Origin: DASQFQ01 sp963811595
GTDB lineage: Bacteria; Actinomycetota; Thermoleophilia; Solirubrobacterales; Solirubrobacteraceae
DNA length: 64,000 bases
NCBI GenBank assembly: GCA_963811595.1
Contig: CAWERW010000001.1
Coordinates: 62,001 to 126,000 of the forward strand
Reading direction: 5' to 3'
This document shows, in pieces, positions 1 to 8,191 of this stretch. Every line of letters starts with the position of its first letter. The first letter of the stretch is position 1. The translations under genes and the position numbers were made by a program. Under the pieces are notes generated by a model. The model worked only from the letters and a program-made list of their open reading frames with translations, was not told the origin of the DNA and did not search any database.

Positions 1-337
1 CGTTGTCGACCTGGGCGCGCTCGACCTGCAGCACGGCGTCGGCGCCCGGCGGCAGCGGCGCGCCGGTCATGATCGCCAGCGCGGTCCCCGGCTCGAGCGG
101 CGCGTCCGCCGTGTCGCCGGCGGCGAGCTCGCCGGCCACGCGCATCGGCCCGCCGGTGTCATCGGAGCGGACCGCGTAGCCGTCCATCGCCGAGCGGTCG
201 AACGGCGGCAGGTCGACGACGCTGCGCGCGTCGCGCGCGAGCACGCGGCCGGCGGCGTCAGCGAGCGGCACGTTCTCCTCCGCGAGCGGCGCGGCCGCTT
301 CGAGGACGAGCCGCTGGGCGTCGGGGAGGTCCTTCAC
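1..337 (-). CDS. moeA: MoeA, molybdopterin molybdotransferase (N-terminal part, runs off the window)
   Basis: MoeA inserts molybdate into adenylylated molybdopterin, the last step of Mo-cofactor synthesis in the cytoplasm. The 112 residues present carry two family hallmarks: PPFDRSAMDGYAVR near residue 38 and IMTGAPLPPGADAV near residue 85. The start is a GTG at 335-337 whose GTGA overlaps the moaA stop, so the gene is translationally coupled downstream of moaA. The C-terminal two thirds lie beyond the left edge of the window. Family assignment is firm; whether it is specific for Mo or W cannot be judged from this fragment. Confidence 0.93.
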   Translation of the reverse strand, partial: MKDLPDAQRLVLEAAAPLAEENVPLADAAGRVLARDARSVVDLPPFDRSAMDGYAVRSDDTGGPMRVAGELAAGDTADAPLEPGTALAIMTGAPLPPGADAVLQVERAQVDN

Positions 338-1323
338 CCGCCGATGCGCGACATCGAGCGCGCCGGCTGGACGAAGCCCTCGTCCCCGATGTGGTGCTTG
401 AGCTCCTTGCGCCAGACGGCGTCGCGGATGATCTGCTCGAGCTCAGCGTCGTTCGCGCCGGAGCGCATCGGCGCGCGCAGATCGGTCTCGTTGAGCGAGA
501 ACAGGCAGGTGCGCAGCATCCCCTCGGCGGTCAGGCGGATGCGGTTGCAGTCGCCGCAGAACGGCTCGGAGACGGGGGAGATGAAGCCGATCTCGCCCTG
601 CCCGTCGGCGAAGCGCCAGCGCCGCGAGGTGCCGTGGCGCTCGCGGCCGACCGGCTCGAGCGGGTGGACCTCGTGGATCAGGCGCCGGATCTCCTCGTTC
701 GGCAGCACCTTGTCGGCGCTCCACGAGCGGTCGGCGTCGAGCGGCATGAACTCGATGAAGCGCACGACGTAGGGCGTGCGGCGGGCGAAGTCGGCGAAGC
801 GCACGACCTCGTCCTCCGTGAAGTCCTTGAGCGCGACGACGTTGACCTTGATCGGGCGCAGCTCCGGGTGGGCCTCGGCGGCCTCGAGCCCTTCGAGCAC
901 CTGGGCGAGCGAGTCGCGCCGCGTGAGCTGGAAGAAGCGGTCGGGGGCGAGCGAGTCGAGCGAGACGTTGATGCGCTTGAGCCCGGCGCGCACGAGATCG
1001 TCGACCTGGCGCGCGAGCAGGTAGCCGTTGGTGGTCAGCGACAGGTCGTGGACGTCATCGAGCCCCGACAGCATCTCGACCAGTCGCCACAGCTCCTTGC
1101 GGACGAGCGGCTCGCCGCCGGTCAGGCGCACGTCGTGGACGCCCATGGCGCCGAGCAGCGCCACCAGCCGCGCGACCTCCTCGTAGGAGAGCAGCGACTC
1201 GCGGTTGAGCCACGGCAGCCCCTCGGCCGGCATGCAGTACTGGCAGCGGAAGTTGCAGCGGTCGGTGACCGAGATCCGCACGTCCCCGATCGGTCGCCCG
1301 TGGCCGTCGATGAGCGGCTTCAT
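334..1323 (-). CDS. moaA: MoaA, GTP 3',8-cyclase (radical SAM)
   Basis: MoaA uses S-adenosylmethionine and two Fe-S clusters to convert GTP into 3',8-cyclo-GTP, the first step of molybdopterin synthesis. The 329-residue protein has the radical-SAM cluster CNFRCQYC (Cys23, Cys27, Cys30), the second cluster CGDC...C (Cys256, Cys259, Cys273) that binds GTP, and the conserved C-terminal Gly-Gly needed for activity. Length is normal. Its ATG overlaps the moaC stop (ATGA) and its stop overlaps the moeA start, so moaC-moaA-moeA form one operon read leftward. Confidence 0.97.
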   Translation of the reverse strand: MKPLIDGHGRPIGDVRISVTDRCNFRCQYCMPAEGLPWLNRESLLSYEEVARLVALLGAMGVHDVRLTGGEPLVRKELWRLVEMLSGLDDVHDLSLTTNGYLLARQVDDLVRAGLKRINVSLDSLAPDRFFQLTRRDSLAQVLEGLEAAEAHPELRPIKVNVVALKDFTEDEVVRFADFARRTPYVVRFIEFMPLDADRSWSADKVLPNEEIRRLIHEVHPLEPVGRERHGTSRRWRFADGQGEIGFISPVSEPFCGDCNRIRLTAEGMLRTCLFSLNETDLRAPMRSGANDAELEQIIRDAVWRKELKHHIGDEGFVQPARSMSRIGG

Positions 1324-1796
1324 CGGTGGAAGTCCGCCTTCCCGCCGGTCTTGTCGAGCAGCTCGACGCGCTCGACGACGACGCCCGGCTCGATGCCCTT
1401 GACCATGTCGTAGACGGTCAACGCGCCGACCGAGCAGGCCACCATCGCCTCCATCTCGACCCCGGTGCGGTCGGTCGTCCGCGTCTCCACGACGATCGTG
1501 ACCGTGCCGGTCCCGGCGTCGATGGCGATCTGCGGGTCGACGTGGGAGAGCGGCAGCTGGTGGCAGAGCGGGATCAGCTCGTCGGTCCGCTTGGCGGCCT
1601 GGATGGCGGCGATGCGCGCGACGGCGACCACGTCGCCCTTCGGGTTGTCGCCCGCCGCGACGCGGGCGGCGGCCTCGGGGGACATGCGGACGACCGCGCG
1701 GGCGCGCGCCCAGCGCTGCGTCGGCTGCTTGGCGCCGACGTCGACCATGGTTGCCTGGCCGGCGTCGTCCAGGTGCGTCAGGGCGGGTCCCTCCAT
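1320..1796 (-). CDS. moaC: MoaC, cyclic pyranopterin monophosphate synthase
   Basis: MoaC converts 3',8-cyclo-GTP to cyclic pyranopterin monophosphate, directly after MoaA. The 158-residue reading starts at the ATG at 1794-1796 and shows the family landmarks KGDVVAVARIAAIQAAK, ELIPLCHQLPLSHV and VEMEAMVACSVGALTVYDMVK (quoted in part). A much longer reading in the same frame extends upstream, but nothing in that extension resembles MoaC and it runs antisense to other genes. A -10-like TAGACT lies 8 bases upstream. First gene of the moaC-moaA-moeA operon. Confidence 0.95.
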   Translation of the reverse strand: MEGPALTHLDDAGQATMVDVGAKQPTQRWARARAVVRMSPEAAARVAAGDNPKGDVVAVARIAAIQAAKRTDELIPLCHQLPLSHVDPQIAIDAGTGTVTIVVETRTTDRTGVEMEAMVACSVGALTVYDMVKGIEPGVVVERVELLDKTGGKADFHR

Positions 1797-1804
1797 CGCC
1801 TCTG

Positions 1805-1814
1805 AGTCTAGGGT
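1805..1814. promoter_or_regulatory. Fused divergent -10 boxes between moaC and the moaD-moaE fusion
   Basis: Only 24 bp separate the two start codons. On the + strand TAGGGT (1809-1814) ends 6 bases before the ATG at 1821; on the - strand TAGACT (1805-1810) ends 8 bases before the ATG at 1796. Both fit the TAnnnT -10 pattern and share the same TA. Spacing implies leaderless transcripts in both directions. Seen directly; promoter function is inferred. Confidence 0.55.
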
Positions 1815-1820
1815 GTCCGC

Positions 1821-2462
1821 ATGGTCGTGACCGTCCGTCTCTTCGCGGGTCTGCGCGAGCGCGCCGGCTCCGATCGCGTCGAGGTCGAGCTGCCCGAGGG
1901 GGCGGTCGTCGCCGACCTGCTGGCGGCGATGGAGGTCGCGCCGCGCTCGTGCGTGGTGGCGATCAACCGCGAGTACGCGAGCGAGGGCGAGCCGGTCCGC
2001 GAGGGCGACGAGGTCGCGCTCGTGCCGCCGGTCAGCGGCGGGGCCGACGTGGTGCGCGGCGTGCGCGTGACCGGGGAGCCGCTCGACGTCGCCGCGGTGG
2101 CGGCGCTCGTGCGCGATCCCGCGGCCGGCGCGGTGGTGGTGTTCGAGGGCGTGACGCGCGAGGTGCCCGAGCTCGACTACGAGGCCTACGCCGAGATGGC
2201 GGAGTCGAAGCTGCAGGCGATCGGCGAGGAGGTGGCCGCGGCCTACGGGTGCAGCGCGGTGGCGCTCGAGCACCGGATCGGCACCGTCCCGCTCTCCGAG
2301 CCCAGCGTGATCGTGGCCGCTTCGGCGCCGCACCGGGCGGAGGCGTTCAACGCCGCCCGCGCGCTGATCGACCGCGTGAAGGCCGAGGCGCCGATCTGGA
2401 AGGTCGAGGTCCGCGAGGGCGGGGAGCGCCGGCGAGTCGAGGGGACCCTGCCGGGCTCCTAG
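1821..2462 (+). CDS. MoaD-MoaE fusion (MoaX-type molybdopterin synthase)
   Basis: Molybdopterin synthase puts two sulfurs into cyclic pyranopterin monophosphate; normally MoaD carries the sulfur on its C-terminal Gly-Gly and MoaE is the catalytic subunit. Here both are one 213-residue chain. Residues 1-74 are a MoaD ubiquitin-like fold ending in VSGG, and residues 75-213 are MoaE, with VVVFEGVTR, the HRIGTVPLSEPSV loop and the catalytic-Lys region KAEAPIWK. The Gly-Gly at 73-74 is internal, so thiocarboxylation requires cleavage there. M. tuberculosis has a comparable fusion, MoaX. The gene is divergent from the moaC operon and overlaps the next convergent gene by 4 bp. Confidence 0.93.
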   Translation: MVVTVRLFAGLRERAGSDRVEVELPEGAVVADLLAAMEVAPRSCVVAINREYASEGEPVREGDEVALVPPVSGGADVVRGVRVTGEPLDVAAVAALVRDPAAGAVVVFEGVTREVPELDYEAYAEMAESKLQAIGEEVAAAYGCSAVALEHRIGTVPLSEPSVIVAASAPHRAEAFNAARALIDRVKAEAPIWKVEVREGGERRRVEGTLPGS

Positions 2463-3769
2463 GCGCTCGCGCGCTCCACTGCTGCCAGCGCGGCGTCGAT
2501 CCGGTGGCGGTCGCGCTCGGTCAGGAATCCGCTCCGCGCCTGCTCCGCAACGGCGGCGGCCAGCTCGCGCACGACGGGCAGTCGCTCGGTCGCCCCGGAC
2601 CGCCGGGCGGCGAGAGCACAGGCACGCAGCGCGTCGAGCAGCTCGCTTGCCACCCACGCGTCCCCAGCCACGTGACGGCTGATCTCGACGAACGCCTCCA
2701 GCTGCTCCTCGAAGCCGCGCCGGTTCAGGATCACGGTCAGCTCGTGCTCGCGGAAGCGGCGGACGGTGGCGGGCTCGGCTCGCGCCGCGAGCCGGGAGAG
2801 GATCGAGCGCAGGTAGCCGATACAGGTGACCGCGGTCATCGGGTCGTTGATCCCGGGCGAGAGGGCCCGGAGCGCCGTGTCGGTGAGCTGGCGGATCCCG
2901 AACCCCACGTCCTGATCGAGATCGCGCTCGGAGGCGATGGTGACGGCGCCGAGCAGGTCCGAGCGGCAAGCCTCGGCGGCGTCGGCCGGCCACGCCTCGA
3001 CCACGGGGGTCTCGCCGTCGGCGAAGTCGCCGGGGGCCACCAGGATCGCCACGCGCTCGAGGCGGCCGGCGACGCTGCGCGCGAGCTCGTCGACCCCGAC
3101 CCGCTGCACGTATCCCGGGCGGGCCGGCACCAGCTCCGACGGCGGCTCTTCGCGCCAGGCCGCGAGCAGCTCGTCGCCCCGCTCGACCTCGACCGGCTCG
3201 GCCCAGGCCTCGGGATAGAGGACGTCGGTGCGCGACAGCGTGTCGTGGGCGATACCCGCGGTCACGTGCGAGACCTGGACCAGCCGCGAGACGTGATGGA
3301 GGAAGACGATCAACAGCACCACGGCGGCGATGCCGAGCAGCGACGCGAGCGTGACGCTGAGCCGGGGCACGAAGCCGGTGTCGCCGAACGAGCCGACCGC
3401 ACGGAGCACGAGGATCGAGTACACGAACGTGCCGACGTAGATGCCGATGGTCAGCTGCGTCAGGCGATCCCCGAAGAAGCTCCGGAGGATCCGAGGGCTG
3501 AACTGGCTCGAGGCCAGCTGCAGCACGACCATCGTGATCGAGAACGTCAGGCCCGCGACGGTGATCAGCGACCCCGCGATGACCGACAGCACGGTTCGCG
3601 CGGCCGAGCCGTCGCCCTTGAAGACGACCTCCACCCCGGTGAGGTCGATCGCCGCGTCGACCTCGACGAGCACGATTCCCAGCACCGCGAACGCGGCGAC
3701 GATCAGCCCGGGGAGGAAGACCAGGCTGCGAGACAGCTCCAGCCAGAAGCCTCGGGCGCGGTTGAGCAT
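2459..3769 (-). CDS. DUF2254 family membrane protein
   Basis: A 436-residue membrane protein of the DUF2254 family. Four hydrophobic segments fill the N-terminal 150 residues (FLPGLIVAAFAVLGIVLVEV, VIAGSLITVAGLTFSITMVV, LTQLTIGIYVGTFVYSILVL and LASLLGIAAVVLLIVFLHHV), followed by a soluble domain of about 280 residues. The family signature around QFSPRILRSFFGD is present. No biochemical role is established for the family; ion transport has been suggested from its shape. Start chosen at ATG 3769; in-frame GTG codons at 3772 and 3784 are possible. It converges on the moaD-moaE fusion with a 4-bp overlap. Confidence 0.85.
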   Translation of the reverse strand: MLNRARGFWLELSRSLVFLPGLIVAAFAVLGIVLVEVDAAIDLTGVEVVFKGDGSAARTVLSVIAGSLITVAGLTFSITMVVLQLASSQFSPRILRSFFGDRLTQLTIGIYVGTFVYSILVLRAVGSFGDTGFVPRLSVTLASLLGIAAVVLLIVFLHHVSRLVQVSHVTAGIAHDTLSRTDVLYPEAWAEPVEVERGDELLAAWREEPPSELVPARPGYVQRVGVDELARSVAGRLERVAILVAPGDFADGETPVVEAWPADAAEACRSDLLGAVTIASERDLDQDVGFGIRQLTDTALRALSPGINDPMTAVTCIGYLRSILSRLAARAEPATVRRFREHELTVILNRRGFEEQLEAFVEISRHVAGDAWVASELLDALRACALAARRSGATERLPVVRELAAAVAEQARSGFLTERDRHRIDAALAAVERASA

Positions 3770-3827
3770 CACCCCATGATGCACCGAGGCGCGACTCGGC
3801 TTCCGCCGACCGGGGTAGGCACACCCC

Positions 3828-4031
3828 ATGCCCAAGACCGAGCACTTCGGCCACGCGGGACTGACCGGCTGGCGCGAGACCGTCGCCGACAAGGTCGCGC
3901 CTCCGGCCGCCAACCGCATCTCCGCCAGCGAGGACCAGGTGCGCGCCGTCGTCGGCGCGACGTTCTTCCTGCTCTCGCTCTACTACGTGGCGACCACGAT
4001 CGCCCGGATGGTCAAGGCCGCGCGCGACTAG
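3828..4031 (+). CDS. Small single-pass membrane protein, unknown function
   Basis: A 67-residue protein not assigned to a family. The N-terminal 40 residues are polar and the C-terminus has one hydrophobic stretch (VVGATFFLLSLYYVATTIA) followed by a positive tail, as in an N-out or tail-anchored single-pass protein. It looks real because it fits exactly between the divergent DUF2254 gene and the next gene, whose GTG begins 2 bases after its stop. No Shine-Dalgarno sequence is evident. Confidence 0.6.
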   Translation: MPKTEHFGHAGLTGWRETVADKVAPPAANRISASEDQVRAVVGATFFLLSLYYVATTIARMVKAARD

Positions 4032-4032
4032 C

Positions 4033-4905
4033 GTGGCTGCTCTCCTCGGCGTCTTCCCGGTCCCGCTCGCCGAGCGGCAGGACGCGGTCGTCGAGCAGGT
4101 CCTCCTCGCCGACCGCCTCGGCCTCGACCTCGTCGGGATCCAGGACCACCCGTACCAGCGCCGCCACCTCGACGCCTGGACGCTGATCTCCTACCTCGCG
4201 GGGCGCACCGAGCGCGTGCGCTTCTTCCCCGACGTCGCGAACCTGCCGCTGCGCCACCCGGGCGTGCTCGCGAAGTCGGCGGCGACGCTCGACCGGCTCA
4301 CCGGCGGGCGGGTCGAGCTCGGGCTCGGCGCCGGCGCGTTCTGGGAGGGGATCGGCGCATGGGGCGGGCCGGTGCGCTCGGGCCCGGAGTCCGTGGACGC
4401 GCTCGAGGAGGCGATCCCGATCATCCGCAGCGTGTGGGCCGCGGACCGCGGGATCGACGCCGAGGGCGAGCACTACCGGATGAAGGGGGCGCACGGCGGG
4501 CCCGAGCCGGCGCACGCCATGGGCATCTGGCTCGGCGCCTACGGGCCGCGGATGATGCGCGTCGTCGGGCGGCTGGCCGACGGCTGGATCCCGAGCCTGC
4601 CGCGCATGCCGCTCGAGGAGGTCCCGCGGCGCCAGGCGATGATCGACGAGGCGGCGGAGAAGGCTGGGCGCGACCCCGCGAGCATCCGTCGCGTGGCCAA
4701 CCTCAACGGCGTGATCGGCGAGGGCGACGGCTGGCTGCGCGGCCCGGCGGACCACTGGGTCGAGGAGCTCGTGAAGCTCGCGCGCGACCTGCGCTTCGAC
4801 GGCTTCGTGGCGTGGTTCGACGACGAGGACCAGCTCGGGCAGACCGAGCGGTTCGCGACCGAGGTCGCGCCGCAGGTGCGCGAGGCGCTGGGCCAACGGG
4901 GCTAG
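4033..4905 (+). CDS. LLM-class (luciferase-like) flavin/F420-dependent oxidoreductase
   Basis: A 290-residue TIM-barrel protein of the bacterial luciferase-like superfamily, in which actinobacterial members usually bind coenzyme F420 rather than FMN. Visible features are the N-terminal LGLDLVGIQDHPYQ segment, LDRLTGGRVELGLGAGAFWE in the cofactor region, and the GIWLGAYGPRMMRVVGRLADGW strand-helix (quoted in part) typical of the family. Substrate cannot be read from the sequence. GTG start 2 bases after the small membrane protein suggests co-transcription. The stop overlaps the convergent endopeptidase gene by 4 bp. Confidence 0.85.
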   Translation: MAALLGVFPVPLAERQDAVVEQVLLADRLGLDLVGIQDHPYQRRHLDAWTLISYLAGRTERVRFFPDVANLPLRHPGVLAKSAATLDRLTGGRVELGLGAGAFWEGIGAWGGPVRSGPESVDALEEAIPIIRSVWAADRGIDAEGEHYRMKGAHGGPEPAHAMGIWLGAYGPRMMRVVGRLADGWIPSLPRMPLEEVPRRQAMIDEAAEKAGRDPASIRRVANLNGVIGEGDGWLRGPADHWVEELVKLARDLRFDGFVAWFDDEDQLGQTERFATEVAPQVREALGQRG

Positions 4906-5630
4906 TCCGCGGGCAGCCGGACGTGGAGGTGGTCGTCGTGGTTGGGCCACGGCTTGACCACGCCGGCCGGTCCCTCCAGCCCGGTGCGCGGGCCGACGAG
5001 CACGACTGAGGCGCCGGCCTTCACGAAGCGGTCGACCAGCTCCTGCGAACGCCTGCGGGCGACCTGGGCCACCCGCCGCGGCGCTCGCTCGCGGCCGTCG
5101 CGGCGGGGCAGGTAGACGTCGGCGTCGAGCCCGTTCTGGTGCGTGCTGTGGCCGATCCCGCCGTAGCGGACGCCGAAGTCGCCGCCGCGCGGCCGGCTGA
5201 GGTCGCCGACGACGAGCCGCGCCGCGCGCGGATGCGCGCTCGCGTAGCCGGACGCGACCCGCAGCACCATGCGCACGAGCCGGTCCGTGCCGTGGCGGCG
5301 CCACGGCCGGTTGGGCGAGCGGCGGCCGGATCGGATCCCAGCTGACGAAGTGCGCGCCGCTCGCCGGGAGGCGGACGCCCCGCAGCGAGGCGCCCGCGGT
5401 AGGGCAGCCCGAGCGCGCGCGACTTCCGCCACGCGATGCGGGCGCGGCGGCGCCGGCGTCGGCGCGACGGTCGGCAGCGCGGCGGCCAGGGGCGGCGGCC
5501 GGCTGGTGGCGGCCGGCGTCGGCGCGGAGCGCGGCTCGCCGGTGACGAGCGGCACGTGCGCCTCGCCGGCGACGATCGCGGCGGTCGCGGCGGCGGCCAA
5601 AAGCAACGCGGTCAGGGCGAGCACCCGCAT
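4902..5630 (-). CDS. Secreted murein endopeptidase-like protein (MepA-type), reading frame broken
   Basis: The C-terminal half carries the metallopeptidase signature HSTHQNGLDADVYLP and a closing HDDHLHVRLP, as in penicillin-insensitive murein endopeptidases that cut peptidoglycan cross-links. The N-terminus is a signal peptide (MRVLALTALLLAAAATAAIV) followed by a Pro/Ala-rich linker. Between about 5335 and 5460 the conserved reading moves through other frames: IAWRKSRALGLPYRGRL, then RGVRLPASGAHFVSWDPI, then back to the frame of RSPNRPWRRHGTDRL. At least three indels are needed to join them, so this is either a damaged gene or, more likely, locally erroneous sequence. Start chosen at ATG 5630; 5654 is an alternative. 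Confidence 0.75.
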   Translation of the reverse strand: MRVLALTALLLAAAATAAIVAGEAHVPLVTGEPRSAPTPAATSRPPPLAAALPTVAPTPAPPRPHRVAEVARARAALPRAPRCGASASRRAARTSSAGIRSGRRSPNRPWRRHGTDRLVRMVLRVASGYASAHPRAARLVVGDLSRPRGGDFGVRYGGIGHSTHQNGLDADVYLPRRDGRERAPRRVAQVARRRSQELVDRFVKAGASVVLVGPRTGLEGPAGVVKPWPNHDDHLHVRLPAD

Positions 5631-5757
5631 GGGCCAAGTGTGGCGATCGGCCATCGCCGACCACTACGGCGCGCGATCGGCACCAGGTCCCTCCGACGGT
5701 CGTCCAGTTTGTGGGGCATGAGGCCGCCCACCCGGCGCAGCAGCCGAAGAAGGGTCC

Positions 5758-7422
5758 ATGGCAAGGATGCTCTCCACCGGTCGGCTGACCCTCGGCGCAC
5801 TCGCGGCGACCCTCCTCCTCTCCACCTCGGCGGCCGCGACGTCGCCGGCGTGCACCGTGCGCGGCAGCGACCGCAGCGAGACCCTCACCGGCACCGCCGG
5901 CCGCGACGTCATCTGCGGCAAGGGCGGCAACGACACCCTGCGCGGCCTCGGCGGCGACGACGTCCTGCTCGGCGGCGACGGCCACGACCGCCTCGAGGGC
6001 GGCAGCGGCAACGACAAGCTCGAGGGCGAGAAGGGCGACGACAAGCTGGCCGGCGGGTCCGGCAACGACGAACTTCGCTCGGATCGGGGCGACGACCACC
6101 TCGACGGCGGCGCGGACACGGATGTCCTCGCTGCCGGCGAGGGGCACGACCGCGCCGACGGCGGCGACGGCAACGACGTCGTCTCAGGCGGCGACGGGCA
6201 CGACACGCTGCGCGGCGGCCTCGGCGACGACGACCTCTCCGGCGATGGCGGGGAGGACGTGTTCGTGGCCGAGAGCGGCGCCGACGGCGCGGACCGCATG
6301 AAGGGCGGCTCCGGCTACGACGCCGTCACCTACGCGGCGCGCAAGACGGGCGTCACGGTCACGCTGGCCGGCGGCGCCGACGACGGCGCAGCGGGCGAGC
6401 GGGACGACGTGAGCAGCGTCCAGGCGGCGACCGGAGGCGCCGGGCCGGATCAGCTCACCGGCGGCGGAGGCGACGACGCGCTCGTCGGCCTCGGCGGCCG
6501 CGACGTGCTCGACGGCGGCGCGGGGGCGGACGCGTTCCTCGCCGGCGCCGACGACGACGTCGTCCGCGCCCGCGACGGCAAGCGCGACGCGCTCGTCAGC
6601 TGCGGCAGCGGCCGCGACACGGCGACCACCGACGCGAAGGACCCGCGCAGCCGCGACTGCGAGGGCTCCGGCGAGCCCGCCCCGCCGCGGGCGGACCTGT
6701 CCGTGACGCTGACCGACGACCCCGATCCGGTCGACGAGGGCGAGGCGGTCGAGTACCGGTTCCGCGTGGACAACGCGGGGCCGGACACCGCCCGCGGCGT
6801 CACGGTCGCCACCACGCTGCCGGCGGACGCGACCGCCGACGCCGCGAGCGGCTGCAGCACGGCCGGCGCGGTCGTCACCTGCGAGCTCGGCGACGTGCCG
6901 TCGGGCGGCTCGGCCACGGGCGCGCTGGTGGTGCGCCACGGCTCGCCGGGCGTGAAGGCGGTCACCAGCCGCGTCGACTCGCCGACCGACGACCCGAACG
7001 CGGCCAACGACGCCGACAGCGAGGAGACCACGGTCGAGGCGGAGCCCGCCCCGGCCGGCGCCGATCTCTCGGTCGCCGTCTCCGACACGCCGGATCCGGT
7101 CGACGTCCTCACGGACGTGACCTACACGGCGACCGTGAGCAACGCGGGCCCGGAGACGGCCGAGGGCGTCTCGGTCATGTTCGACGTCGACGAGTCGTGG
7201 AACGTGATCACCCGCCCCGGCTGCACCATGAGCATGTTCCCGAGCACCGTCGTGACCTGCCCGGTCGGCACGGTCGCGCCGGGCGCGAGCGTGACGCGGG
7301 AGATCCGCGTCAGCTGGAGCGAGGCGGGCGACCAGACCGTGCGGGCGCGCGTCAGCTCGACCGGGCCCGTCGACCCGGTCGCGACCAACAACTCCGAGAC
7401 CGAGACGACGACCGTCAACTGA
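5758..7422 (+). CDS. Secreted RTX calcium-binding repeat protein with two DUF11-type domains
   Basis: A 554-residue exported protein. Residues 1-27 form a signal peptide. About residues 40-300 hold many GGxGxDxLxG-type nonapeptides (for example GGKGGND, GGDGHDRLEGGSGND), the beta-roll calcium-binding repeats of RTX proteins. Two tandem Ig-like DUF11/CARDB domains follow, each opening with ADLSV and containing a N-A-G-P motif. There is no catalytic domain, so a structural or surface calcium-binding role is likely. No type I secretion genes are nearby and the signal peptide points to Sec export. A self-complementary GC palindrome lies just after the stop at 7429-7440. Confidence 0.85.
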   Translation: MARMLSTGRLTLGALAATLLLSTSAAATSPACTVRGSDRSETLTGTAGRDVICGKGGNDTLRGLGGDDVLLGGDGHDRLEGGSGNDKLEGEKGDDKLAGGSGNDELRSDRGDDHLDGGADTDVLAAGEGHDRADGGDGNDVVSGGDGHDTLRGGLGDDDLSGDGGEDVFVAESGADGADRMKGGSGYDAVTYAARKTGVTVTLAGGADDGAAGERDDVSSVQAATGGAGPDQLTGGGGDDALVGLGGRDVLDGGAGADAFLAGADDDVVRARDGKRDALVSCGSGRDTATTDAKDPRSRDCEGSGEPAPPRADLSVTLTDDPDPVDEGEAVEYRFRVDNAGPDTARGVTVATTLPADATADAASGCSTAGAVVTCELGDVPSGGSATGALVVRHGSPGVKAVTSRVDSPTDDPNAANDADSEETTVEAEPAPAGADLSVAVSDTPDPVDVLTDVTYTATVSNAGPETAEGVSVMFDVDESWNVITRPGCTMSMFPSTVVTCPVGTVAPGASVTREIRVSWSEAGDQTVRARVSSTGPVDPVATNNSETETTTVN

Positions 7423-7540
7423 GTCGCAGCGCCGCGGCGCCTTCGAGCTCGCCGTCGCGCAGGTGGAGGTCGGTGCGGCAGACGCCGCACGCCTCGACGC
7501 GCAGCGGCCGCCCCGGCTGGTCGAGGAGCGCCGCCCTCAC
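7415..7540 (-). pseudogene. Remnant of a zinc-type alcohol dehydrogenase (N-terminal fragment)
   Basis: A 41-codon reading begins MRAALLDQPGRPLRVEACG and continues VCRTDLHLRDGEL before ending in unrelated sequence. This is the start of a zinc-containing alcohol dehydrogenase, with the zinc-ligand segment ACGVCRTDLH intact. About 15 residues normally found between GRPLR and ACGVC are missing, as is everything after residue 35. The GTG start overlaps the stop of the upstream membrane protein (GTGA), so it was once an operon member. Its stop overlaps the convergent RTX gene. It cannot encode a working enzyme. Confidence 0.7.
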
Positions 7541-8190
7541 GTGAAGAGCGTCAGCACCCCGGCGAGCACGAACGCGCCCGCCCACACCGCGTCGAGGTTG
7601 ATCCACGCCTTCTTGAGCACCGCCACCCCGAACCTGTCGTAGACGAGCAGCGCGACCCCGCCCATGACCGCGAGCATCGCCGTCACGTGCAGCGTGATCG
7701 CCAGGACGCTGCCCGGAAGCCCGAGCCCACCCGACTCCGCCATCGCCAGCGCGTGGTTCGAGGACGCCGAGGCGTCGGTCGCCGCGCCCGCGCCGATCAG
7801 CACCGGCGCCACCATCAGCCCGGCGCCGTGGGCCGTCGACATCAGGAACGACCACCACGTCAGCTCGCGCCGGTTGACCGTCGAGCGCACCCAGCGGAAG
7901 TGCGCGCGCGGCTTGACGAAGCGGAACACGCCGAACGCGATCAGCGCCACGCCCGCGCCGAGGTGCAGCGCCGACGGGTCTGTGAGCAGCCCCAGCCCGA
8001 GCACGAGCACCGCGACCACCAGGATCGACGCCTCGTGCCCGATGGCGATCGGCGGCAGCGCCCGCAGCACCGCCCGGCGGTCGCGCTCCTGCATGCCGAG
8101 CGCGACCGCGAACAGCCAGCCCATGGCCGGATTGAGCCCGTGATAGGCGCCCAGCAGCGCCATCAGGATCCAGGGCCAGAGCTGGTCCAT
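7537..8190 (-). CDS. Polytopic membrane protein linked to the methanethiol oxidase gene
   Basis: A 217-residue protein with about six hydrophobic segments. The first contains LLGAYHGLNPAMGWLFAVALG, and a later one HGAGLMVAPVLIGAG. His-containing helices of this type occur in metal or small-anion permeases such as NiCoT and SafE-like proteins, but the similarity is too weak for a firm call. Its ATG lies 1 base downstream of the selenium-binding protein stop, so the two are almost certainly co-transcribed, suggesting a role in the same sulfur or metal chemistry. The downstream partner is the alcohol dehydrogenase remnant. Confidence 0.7.
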   Translation of the reverse strand: MDQLWPWILMALLGAYHGLNPAMGWLFAVALGMQERDRRAVLRALPPIAIGHEASILVVAVLVLGLGLLTDPSALHLGAGVALIAFGVFRFVKPRAHFRWVRSTVNRRELTWWSFLMSTAHGAGLMVAPVLIGAGAATDASASSNHALAMAESGGLGLPGSVLAITLHVTAMLAVMGGVALLVYDRFGVAVLKKAWINLDAVWAGAFVLAGVLTLFT

Positions 8191-8191
8191 C

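Noticed and set aside
1320..3854. An 844-codon open frame on the - strand containing MoaC at its end
   Set aside because: Only the last 158 codons match a family. The rest is Arg/Gly/Ala-rich antisense of the MoaD-MoaE fusion and of the DUF2254 gene, an effect of very high GC.
5880..6600. Regular short DNA repeats that could suggest a CRISPR or tandem-repeat array
   Set aside because: They encode RTX nonapeptides in frame; the repeat unit and spacers are coding, not palindromic.
5436..7544. A 702-codon Arg-rich open frame on the + strand
   Set aside because: It is a second-frame shadow of the RTX gene and of neighbouring sequence; no domain is visible.
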